Assembly: GCA_017455185.1 (NCBI GenBank)
Contig: JAFTBN010000058.1
Location: 1 to 32,192, forward strand
Origin: Clostridia bacterium
GTDB taxonomy: Bacteria; Bacillota; Clostridia; Oscillospirales; CAG-272
Length of the DNA: 32,192 nucleotides
Direction of reading: 5' to 3'
Under the pieces are notes generated by a model. The model worked only from the letters and a program-made list of their open reading frames with translations, searched no databases and had not been told where the DNA came from. Shown here piece after piece: positions 14,421 to 21,266 of this stretch. Numbering within the stretch: position 1 is the first letter of the stretch; each line of letters starts with the position of its first letter. The translations under genes were made by a program, and so were the position numbers.

Positions 14421-15620
14421 TCAGTTATTCTTGACCAGGTTCAGTGTGTCGGTCGCAATCATCAGTTCCTCGTCGGTCGGGATGACCAGCACTTTGACTT
14501 TGGAACCGGGAGCGGACAGGTCAACGTTTTCTCCGCGCGGGCAGGACTGGTTGTATTTTTCATCGATGGCGATGCCCAGATAGTCCATGTTCCGGCAGAC
14601 GGCCTGACGGAAGTCGCGGTCGTTCTCGCCGATGCCGGCGGTGAAGAGCAGGATGTCCACGCCGTTCATTTCGGCGATGTAGGACCCGATGATCTTCTTG
14701 GTGCTCTGGACGAGCATGTCAAGCGCCAGTTTGGCGCGCTCGTTGCCCGCCTGTGCGGCAGCCCCGACTTCGCGCATGTCGCTCGACACGCCCGAAACGC
14801 CCAAAAGACCGGATTTCTTGTTCAGAACGTCGTCCATCTGATCGGGGGTCAGATTCTCCTCGCGCATCAAGTAGGTGACAACGGTCGGATCGACCGAACC
14901 GGACCGGGTGCCCATGGGCAGACCTTCCTGGGGAGTAAAGCCCATGGAGGTGTCGATGACTTTGCCTGCGTTGACTGCGGTGATGGAAGAACCGTTGCCG
15001 CAGTGGCAGGTGATGATTTTCAGGGACTCAAGAGGCTTGCGCACAAAAGCGGCAGCCTGGTTGGCGACGTAGCGGTGGGAGGTTCCGTGGAATCCGTACC
15101 GGCGCACCTTGTACTTTTCGTAATACTCGTAGGGCAGGGCGTACAGATAGGATTTCGGGGGCATGGTGCTGTGGAAGGAAGTATCGAAAACGGCGACCAT
15201 AGGCTTGCCGGGCATGACTTTGCGGCAGGCGTTGATGCCCTTGATGGCAGGCGGGCCGTGCAGCGGGTTGATGCCGACGATGGATTCCAGATAATGCAGC
15301 ACTTCGTCGGTGATGAACATGGAGGACTGCAGTTTGCCTCCGTGTGCCACGCGGTGGCCGATGGCGTCGATTTCGTTCACGCTGGCGATGACACCCAGCT
15401 CGGGATCCGTCAGAAGGCGGAGCACCAGGGCGATGGCGTCGTCGTGGTCTTTCAGGTCTACGTCGGCTTTGTAATCCGGCTTGCCCGGACGCTTGTGCGT
15501 CACCGCGGCGCCGATGCCGATTTTCTCACAAAGTCCTTTTGCGATGACTTTGTTCTCATCCATGTCAAACAGCTGATACTTCAGGGAAGAGCTGCCTGCA
15601 TTGACTACCAGAATTTTCAT
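14421..15620 (-). CDS. ackA: Acetate kinase (acyl-phosphate to acid plus ATP)
   Basis: This 399-residue ASKHA-fold kinase is the family's full length. It has the N-terminal MKILVVNAGSSSLKYQLFD phosphate motif, VAHGGK near residue 88, FDTSFHSTMP, the GFHGTSHRYV segment near 178, and the GGIGEN-type motif TAGIGEND near 327. It is the first gene of the BMC operon. It likely converts the acyl-phosphate made by PduL to the free acid with ATP, outside the shell because it has no encapsulation tail. In vivo it may act on lactyl- or propionyl-phosphate as well as acetyl-phosphate. Its ribosome site is weak (AAAAGAA). Confidence 0.95.
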   Translation of the reverse strand: MKILVVNAGSSSLKYQLFDMDENKVIAKGLCEKIGIGAAVTHKRPGKPDYKADVDLKDHDDAIALVLRLLTDPELGVIASVNEIDAIGHRVAHGGKLQSSMFITDEVLHYLESIVGINPLHGPPAIKGINACRKVMPGKPMVAVFDTSFHSTMPPKSYLYALPYEYYEKYKVRRYGFHGTSHRYVANQAAAFVRKPLESLKIITCHCGNGSSITAVNAGKVIDTSMGFTPQEGLPMGTRSGSVDPTVVTYLMREENLTPDQMDDVLNKKSGLLGVSGVSSDMREVGAAAQAGNERAKLALDMLVQSTKKIIGSYIAEMNGVDILLFTAGIGENDRDFRQAVCRNMDYLGIAIDEKYNQSCPRGENVDLSAPGSKVKVLVIPTDEELMIATDTLNLVKNN

Positions 15621-15790
15621 GGGTTCTTTTGCAGAATTGAGGACAATCCCGCAAACTCCTTTCTAAATTTTCCGGATGATTTGCCGAAAAACAGATAGAT
15701 TAATTGTGCATAATATCATTTTAAAATGTATCAATAATTTACAATAAATCTATTTAATTATTCTTCAAACAAATCTAATCATACAAAATA

Positions 15791-15819
15791 ATTATAGCAT
15801 GGGCGGTCTTTGTTTTCAA
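15791..15819 (-). promoter_or_regulatory. Main promoter of the BMC operon
   Basis: On the minus strand, -35 TTGAAA (15819-15814) and -10 TATAAT (15796-15791) are 17 bases apart, giving a start near 15784 and a 5' leader of about 160 bases. The leader is very AT-rich, unlike the genes, and holds several TTTA/ATTA-rich near-repeats where a regulator could bind. No riboswitch or clear cre site is seen. The 416-base spacer 15621-16036 holds no gene. Confidence 0.75.
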
Positions 15820-15901
15820 TAGAAGGTACAAAAAAAATCCATTTTCGCCAAATAGGCAAAAATAAGAAATGTGAGGGGTCTTTACGGTTGTTCAAAGTGG
15901 C

Positions 15902-15925
15902 GAAAAAAAGCCCCCCTTGGCGGCT
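15902..15925 (-). terminator. Second terminator-like hairpin before the BMC promoter
   Basis: On the minus strand AGCCGCC, a short loop, GGGGGGCT and then a run of seven Ts form an intrinsic-terminator shape. It would isolate the BMC promoter from read-through of the acyl-CoA synthetase gene. Confidence 0.55.
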
Positions 15926-15984
15926 CCGGAAGAAAAAACGGGGCGGCCTGACGCCCGGATCTGCCGTTTGAGGCGGGAGGAGAA

Positions 15985-16023
15985 ATAAAAAACGGCACAG
16001 CCGGAGGGACGGCGTGCCGTTTG
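15985..16023 (-). terminator. Terminator after the acyl-CoA synthetase gene
   Basis: The inverted arms AAACGGCAC and GTGCCGTTT enclose a CCGTCC...CCGG inner stem. On the minus strand the second arm runs into TTTTTTATT. It lies 14 bases past the stop codon of the synthetase gene. Confidence 0.8.
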
Positions 16024-16036
16024 GGAACCGGTTCTT

Positions 16037-17755
16037 TCAATGAACCAGGTGACGTTTGATTTTGCGGGTCGTGGTTTTTTCGAATTCGGTGTCCCGGAAT
16101 TCCACTTCCTTGACCTGTTTGTAGCGGACCAGCTTCTTGTTGGCTGCCGCAACGGCGTCCCGGATGGTCTGCTGTACGGTTTCCATCGGGGTTTCCTTCG
16201 GGAATTTGTTCAGGTTCGGGTAGACGATGGCGACCAGCTTGACGGTCTCGCCGTCCTCTTCCTTGCGCCCGACCACGACGACTTCCTCGATTTCCTCGAT
16301 GCCTTCCAGGGCTTCCTCCACCTCTTCCGGGAAGACGTTCTTTCCGTTTTCCAGCACGATGACGGATTTGCTGCGGCCGGTGATGTAAATGTATCCGTCC
16401 TTATCCATGTATCCGATATCGCCCGTGCGGAAGAATCCGTCCTCGGTAAAGGCTGCGGCGGTGGCTTCGGGGTTCTTGTAATAGCCGAGCATCACGTTGT
16501 CGCCCTTGACGCAGATTTCCCCTTCAAGGAACTTGCGGTCGTTCAGCTCGCCGTAGCGGATTTCGGCCCGGCAGCTGCATACGGTCGGACCGACCGAGCC
16601 GCGCTTGGGCTTGTAATAGGGCGTGACGGCCACAAGGGGAGAGCACTCGGTGATGCCGTAGCCCTCGCAGATCTGGATGCCGAATTCGCCGAAGAAATCC
16701 ACCATGTCCGGGTTGAGCGGAGCTCCGCCCGAAATGATTTTTTTCAGTCTTCCTCCGAAGGCCTCGGTGATGGCGCCGAACAGGCGCTTGGACATATCCA
16801 CGCCGAAAACACGCATGAATTTGGAAACCCGCATGCCGATTTTGAGGTTGGTCTCCATGTTCTTTTTGCGCACTTCGTCCATGATCTTTTTGTACATGGT
16901 GTTGATGAAGAGCGGAACCAGGACCAGGGCCGTGGGACGGAACGTCCTGAAATTTTTGAGCACGTGGCGCAGATTGTCGTTGACGCAGATTTCCACTCCG
17001 TAGTTGAGTTCGGCCATGACGATGGCCAGCTCATAGGTGTGGTGAATCGGCAGGACCGAGACGGTGACGTCATCGGGGAAATAGTTGACCGAGGTTCCGG
17101 CCGCATTGACGGTGGAAGTCAGGTTCTTTTCGCTGAGCATGACGCACTTGCTGGTTCCGGTTGTGCCGGACGTAAACAGCATGATGGCCATCCGGTTGAC
17201 GTCCTCGGGCGGTGTGTGAACGTAGCGGCCCGCCTCGATTTCCTCCTGCCCCAGTTTCAGGAGCGAGGAGAAGGGAAGAACGCAATAGTGTTCGCTTCGG
17301 ACTTCTTCTTCGATGCCGTCCATCGGGATGAAGATGTGGGTTGTGGGGTGCGTATCGGCCAAAGGCATGAACTTTTCGTGGAAGGAGGAGGAGTAGGCAA
17401 TGGCGTCCGCCTCGGCAAAGGCCAGAAAGCCCGAGATTTCCTCGATTTTGAGGTCCTTGTCCATCGGAATGATGACTCCGCCGGCCAGAATGACGGCAAT
17501 ATAGGTGGCAACCCACATCGGGGAGGTTTCCCCGATGACCGCGACGCGCCGGCCTTTGAGGTCCTGCGTCCGGTAGGCGGCTGCAAGCCGGCTTACGATT
17601 TCTTCAAATTCTCCATAGGTCAGCGACGCGATTTCACCGGGGGCGGTAAAATAGCGGAAGGCGATTTTATCTCTCCGGGTCGACCATCCCTGTACCATTT
17701 CGTACATGGAGTCGATGGTTTTGAAATTGCGTTCGGTTTCTTTCAGTTTTATCAT
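16037..17755 (-). CDS. AMP-forming acyl-CoA synthetase (long-chain fatty acid-CoA ligase type)
   Basis: This 572-residue ANL-family ligase activates a carboxylic acid as acyl-AMP and then, usually, acyl-CoA. It shows the P-loop-like LFTSGTTGTSK near residue 183, the GYGITECSPL motif, the FFRTGDIGYMDKDGYIYITGR hinge region and the C-terminal Lys in a TTTRKIKRH stretch. The middle segment with FRPTALVLVPLF and the overall length fit the FadD group more than acetyl-CoA synthetase. The start at 17755 has GAGGATC 6-7 bases upstream, and a consensus promoter sits about 70 bases further up. It is transcribed alone, between the glycyl radical enzyme gene and the BMC operon, and no link to the BMC is evident. 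Confidence 0.85.
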   Translation of the reverse strand: MIKLKETERNFKTIDSMYEMVQGWSTRRDKIAFRYFTAPGEIASLTYGEFEEIVSRLAAAYRTQDLKGRRVAVIGETSPMWVATYIAVILAGGVIIPMDKDLKIEEISGFLAFAEADAIAYSSSFHEKFMPLADTHPTTHIFIPMDGIEEEVRSEHYCVLPFSSLLKLGQEEIEAGRYVHTPPEDVNRMAIMLFTSGTTGTSKCVMLSEKNLTSTVNAAGTSVNYFPDDVTVSVLPIHHTYELAIVMAELNYGVEICVNDNLRHVLKNFRTFRPTALVLVPLFINTMYKKIMDEVRKKNMETNLKIGMRVSKFMRVFGVDMSKRLFGAITEAFGGRLKKIISGGAPLNPDMVDFFGEFGIQICEGYGITECSPLVAVTPYYKPKRGSVGPTVCSCRAEIRYGELNDRKFLEGEICVKGDNVMLGYYKNPEATAAAFTEDGFFRTGDIGYMDKDGYIYITGRSKSVIVLENGKNVFPEEVEEALEGIEEIEEVVVVGRKEEDGETVKLVAIVYPNLNKFPKETPMETVQQTIRDAVAAANKKLVRYKQVKEVEFRDTEFEKTTTRKIKRHLVH

Positions 17756-17825
17756 GGTTTGATCCTCGCCGAAGCGGTTTTTTTCTGCGGAGTGCACCGA
17801 GGCGTCCCCGCCTGAAAGCGCGGCT

Positions 17826-17854
17826 ATTATACCGCTCTTTGCGGGAATTGTCAA
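17826..17854 (-). promoter_or_regulatory. Consensus sigma-A promoter for the acyl-CoA synthetase gene
   Basis: TTGACA (17854-17849), a 17-base spacer and TATAAT (17831-17826) are a perfect match to the housekeeping consensus on the minus strand. It starts about 20 bases after the stop codon of the preceding gene, so the synthetase is independently and probably strongly transcribed. Confidence 0.88.
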
Positions 17855-17872
17855 GCAAGCGGGCGGCATGGC

Positions 17873-20056
17873 TTATCCCAGCTCATCCCGGCGGATGATT
17901 TCTTCCTGCCCGTTGCGCGACATATCCACGAATACGGCGCTGTATCCGGTGATGCGCACCCTCAGGTCGGCGTAGTCTTCCGGACAGCATTGCGCCCGGC
18001 GCAGCGTGGCGGTGTCGGCCACCGAAACCTGTACCTGCATGCCCCCCTGGGAAAAGAAGGTGGAGAGCAGGACGTTCAGTCTCTCCAGGCCTTCGGGTCC
18101 GGCCACCAGTTTTTCCTGCAGACGCACGTTGAGCGCTCCTGCGGCAATCCGGCAAAAAGGCAGACGGCAGACCGATTGGAACAGGGCGGTCGGACTGTCG
18201 AAATAACCGCGGGTGGGCGAGAGGTTTTCGCTCAGCGGTTCGTGGGCCAGACGTCCGTCGGGCGTCGCGCCCAGCGCGTAGCCCTGGTGAATGTGGTTGG
18301 TGTCGTTGATGGTGGTCGGAAGGGGATACAGGCGGCGTTCGCCCGGACCCGGTTCGCTTTCCTCCCGGATGATATCCAGCATGCAGTTCAGCAGGCGCTC
18401 GGCGTGGCGGTCGGCCCGGTCGTCTCCGGTCCCGTATTTGGGCGCCTGGCGGCAGGCGGCAAGCAGGGGAAGATTCCCCTCGAAGTTGGCTTCCATCGCC
18501 GCCTTCATCCCGGAAAGGTCGGTCAGGTGCTTTTCAAATACGACTTCCTGCAAGGCGGCCATCATATCCGCGGCGGTTCCGATGTTGCGCAGCAGAACGT
18601 AGGCGGCCGGGTACCGGACTCCTCCGTCCATGGAGGACCGGGCCTGTGCCATCGGGCCCTCCAGGAAACAGTCGTCGAACGAGAGCCGCCCGGTAAAGAC
18701 GGGCTCCTGTGCGGCAAAGACCGACCGGAAACGGGTCCAGCCCTCCCGGTACAGCGCCCGGTAGGCCTGCGCAAAGGCTTCGTATATTTCTTCGGTTGAG
18801 GCATAGTCGTCCCGCTCGTTCAGCACCCGGAGCAGGGTGACGGGAATCGGCTCGCCGATGGTCCACAGGCACCGGTATTTATAGGAGATGTCGGGCCAGT
18901 TGCAGGGATGAATCGAATAGTCGTAGGCGTCCCTGTCCTCCACGCCGTACTCCTTCATTGCGGCCATCATCGTCCGGTCGTTGTACAGAAGAATCGAGGC
19001 GTTCTTTCTCACTTTGTCCAGAATCGTGTTCCAGACTTCCGGGTTCTGCCGTTCGGTGTAGCGGAAAATGACGACGGGGTTCTTCAGCTCGGGCCGGATC
19101 CACTGTGCAAAGAGAAGCGTCAGGGGATTTTCGGCCGGGTCCTGATCCGGGGTTTCTCCTCCGAGCAGGATGTAGGTCGGGCTGTCGAAGACGGGATTGC
19201 GCTGCCAGCCCGTGATGTGTCCGCCTTGGGAGGGATCCCCCATCTGGTGTTCGCCCCGACCCAGATGCAGGCTGCATTTGCAGCAGAAATCCAGGAAGAA
19301 GGCCTGCGCGTCTTCCAGGGTCAGGCGGTTCTGCTTCCGGTCGTTCTGGAAGAAGGGAAGGAGGTACTCGTCGACACGGCCCAGTGTCAGGCAGCTGACT
19401 TCCCGCCCGGCATAGAGATAGTATACGGTAAAGACGAAGACGACCAGCTGCAGGGCTTCCCGGTAACCGGAGGGGGCGCCCAGCGTCAGGGCGTGCGCGA
19501 TCTGATACAGATCCGGCCGGCCCGCCGCTTTTGCGGCGTCCGCATAGCGCCCGATGTAGAGCAGCAGCGCTTCATATATTTCAATCATTCCTTCAAGAAA
19601 GCGTTCGTGCCCTGCGCCTTCTCCCCGGGTTCGCGCCAGAGCCAGTCGTTCCTTCGCTTCGAGCAGCAGACCGGGCAGGCCTTTTTGCATCAGGATCGGC
19701 CAGGCCAGAGTCAGGTGTCCTCCCGCGAAGCAGGTGACGGGGTTGTTTTCCGGTCCGAAACTCCGTTTCCAGACGGTTTGCAGACGCTCCTCCTCTTCCG
19801 GGGTCGGAACGTGGTCATCGTAGCGCCCGAGCAGAAGATCGTTCGGGTCGACGGGAAGGGAGACGCGTGCCAGAATCCATTTCAGGGCATGTCCCAGGAG
19901 CAGGGGCTGTTCCCGGTCTGCAAAGAGCCGGCTTGCTTCGTCAATCAGGAAAAACCGCTCCACCATGGTACTGGTGACCGGTTTGGCTGTCAGCAGGGAT
20001 CTGGCCTGCTCGAACTGCCGGGTGGCCAGAATCAGGTTTGAGGATGGGGTTGACAT
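17873..20056 (-). CDS. Atypical glycyl radical enzyme (pyruvate formate-lyase superfamily)
   Basis: This 727-residue protein is of the PFL/diol dehydratase superfamily. The C-terminal glycyl radical loop RITGYSAVFVDMSRNGQEE places the radical Gly at residue 704. The active-site Cys385 lies in the expected place after RDAYDYS, but in HPCNWPDIS instead of the usual GCVE; the Glu two residues after Cys, the general base of the eliminases, is Trp. It is also shorter than most members (about 760-850). The start at 20056 is set by AGGAGG 5 bases upstream. No radical-SAM activating enzyme is in the window, so it would depend on one encoded elsewhere. It has no encapsulation tail and lies outside the BMC operon. 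The reaction is unknown. Confidence 0.85.
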   Translation of the reverse strand: MSTPSSNLILATRQFEQARSLLTAKPVTSTMVERFFLIDEASRLFADREQPLLLGHALKWILARVSLPVDPNDLLLGRYDDHVPTPEEEERLQTVWKRSFGPENNPVTCFAGGHLTLAWPILMQKGLPGLLLEAKERLALARTRGEGAGHERFLEGMIEIYEALLLYIGRYADAAKAAGRPDLYQIAHALTLGAPSGYREALQLVVFVFTVYYLYAGREVSCLTLGRVDEYLLPFFQNDRKQNRLTLEDAQAFFLDFCCKCSLHLGRGEHQMGDPSQGGHITGWQRNPVFDSPTYILLGGETPDQDPAENPLTLLFAQWIRPELKNPVVIFRYTERQNPEVWNTILDKVRKNASILLYNDRTMMAAMKEYGVEDRDAYDYSIHPCNWPDISYKYRCLWTIGEPIPVTLLRVLNERDDYASTEEIYEAFAQAYRALYREGWTRFRSVFAAQEPVFTGRLSFDDCFLEGPMAQARSSMDGGVRYPAAYVLLRNIGTAADMMAALQEVVFEKHLTDLSGMKAAMEANFEGNLPLLAACRQAPKYGTGDDRADRHAERLLNCMLDIIREESEPGPGERRLYPLPTTINDTNHIHQGYALGATPDGRLAHEPLSENLSPTRGYFDSPTALFQSVCRLPFCRIAAGALNVRLQEKLVAGPEGLERLNVLLSTFFSQGGMQVQVSVADTATLRRAQCCPEDYADLRVRITGYSAVFVDMSRNGQEEIIRRDELG

Positions 20057-20155
20057 GGGTACCTCCTGTAAAACCGCTCGCAAACCGGTTCAGACTTTTG
20101 CACTAATGCATAAGGAAGAGGAGCGGAAACGGGTATTTTCGTTACACTTTGAATA

Positions 20156-20184
20156 TTGTTTTTGGGGGCGGATGATGCTATAAT
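20156..20184 (+). promoter_or_regulatory. Promoter for the DUF4430-like surface protein, overlapping the opposite promoter
   Basis: TTGTTT (20156-20161), 17 bases, TATAAT (20179-20184) faces right and would give a leader of about 155 bases. A second candidate just upstream of the gene (TATAGT near 20318) has a weaker -35. Confidence 0.6.
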
Positions 20185-20210
20185 ATACTTTGGTTAGACA
20201 AAGGTAACAA
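20182..20210 (-). promoter_or_regulatory. Promoter for the glycyl radical enzyme gene
   Basis: On the minus strand TTGTTA (20210-20205), 17 bases, TATATT (20187-20182). Its -10 overlaps the -10 of the rightward promoter, so the two genes probably compete for polymerase or share an operator; an imperfect inverted repeat CTTTG-N6-CAAAG lies between the elements (about 20188-20203). Confidence 0.6.
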
Positions 20211-20346
20211 GACCCTTGTATACGGTTTCATTGTACCATTTTTTGTAAAGAAGTCAATCTTTTTTGAAAGAGTCCAACCGTTTTCAAAAGACAATTCACC
20301 GATTTCAATCGGGCATTGTATAGTCTATTTTTCTTTGGAGGATGGC

Positions 20347-21168
20347 ATGAAAAAATTTCTTGCATTAGGTCTTGCCGTATTGCTGATTGTCTCTGTTCTG
20401 GCTGTCAGCGTTTCGGCTGAAGAAGGGGAAGAAAACGATCACACCTATTATGTGCGGATCGAAGGCGTTTCGGCAAATCTGTATAACGGTATGTTCACGG
20501 TGAACACCGAGGCTGAAAAGGTTACGGCTAAGGATCTGTTTGTGGCCATGGATTCACAGGTGGAGGAATTGACCTTTACCGGTTTGAATGACGGGTATAT
20601 CTCTTCGGTTAACGGCGAAACGGCCGGCACCAAGACCGATAAGGGCTGGGACGGATGGATGTTCCGGGTAAACGGCGAAGCGCCGGATGTCGGAATTGCA
20701 GATTTTGCTTTGGAAGATTATGATGAAGTCGTTCTGTACTACAGCGACGAATTCAATACCGGCATGCAGTTCCCGCAGATCGACGGAAGCATGCTCACCT
20801 TCGGTGTTCTTCATTTTTACAGTCTGGATACCGAATACGACGAGCAATCCAACCCGGTTGTGAAGAACAATCCGGTCCAGGATATGACGGTTATCGTGGA
20901 CGGCGTGGAATACAAAACCAGCGAGGCCGGCAATATCACCCTGAACGCTGCACAGCGCACGACCGGTTCGCACACCATTCAGGTCAGCCGCAAAGCCGAC
21001 AACGGTCTTGAGACCGTTCTCCGTTTTGCTCCGGATACGGAATTCTTTGTGGAAGACAATCCTCATACCGGCGATTCTGTGGCAGTGTATGTGGTTCTGG
21101 GCGTTCTGTCCCTTCTGACACTGGCCGGAACGGCCGTGGTTGCACGGAAAAAGGGAATGAGCCTGTAA
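20347..21168 (+). CDS. Secreted DUF4430-like protein with NPHTG sortase-type anchor
   Basis: This 273-residue exported protein has a signal peptide at residues 1-24 (KK, then a Leu/Val-rich core, ending near VSA). About residues 30-135 resemble the DUF4430/transcobalamin-like C-terminal domain (ligand-binding small beta fold), with GWDGWMFRVNG as the best-preserved piece. A beta-rich domain about 140-235 follows. The C-terminus has NPHTGD, a 20-residue hydrophobic segment and the tail ARKKGMSL, the layout of a cell-wall sorting signal with a non-LPxTG motif. GGAGG lies 7 bases upstream of the chosen ATG; an ATG 12 bases earlier is closer to no ribosome site. It is the only rightward gene in this part and diverges from the glycyl radical enzyme gene. 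The ligand is unknown. Confidence 0.7.
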   Translation: MKKFLALGLAVLLIVSVLAVSVSAEEGEENDHTYYVRIEGVSANLYNGMFTVNTEAEKVTAKDLFVAMDSQVEELTFTGLNDGYISSVNGETAGTKTDKGWDGWMFRVNGEAPDVGIADFALEDYDEVVLYYSDEFNTGMQFPQIDGSMLTFGVLHFYSLDTEYDEQSNPVVKNNPVQDMTVIVDGVEYKTSEAGNITLNAAQRTTGSHTIQVSRKADNGLETVLRFAPDTEFFVEDNPHTGDSVAVYVVLGVLSLLTLAGTAVVARKKGMSL

Positions 21169-21204
21169 GGCATGGCAGCTTCCGGTTGTAAAGACCGGCA
21201 CATA

Positions 21205-21262
21205 AACAAAAAAAGAAGGATTCAGGGCAAGGCATGGGCCGAGCCGCTGAATCCTTTTTTGT
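21205..21262. terminator. Bidirectional terminator between convergent genes
   Basis: The arms AAGGATTCAG (about 21216-21225) and CTGAATCCTTTTTT (about 21247-21260) pair, with an A-run ahead and T-run behind, so it ends both the rightward surface-protein gene and the leftward gene whose stop codon is at 21267. The loop side has a smaller GGC/GCC inner stem. Confidence 0.85.
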
Positions 21263-21266
21263 GCGT

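Noticed and set aside
16040-17815. Rightward 591-codon open frame
   Set aside because: It mirrors the acyl-CoA synthetase gene, with no ribosome site and repetitive Asp/Val/Gly composition typical of antisense frames.
17873-20056. The glycyl radical enzyme as the propanediol dehydratase of this BMC
   Set aside because: It lacks the C-x-E motif of such dehydratases, has no encapsulation tail or activase, and sits outside the BMC operon under its own promoter.
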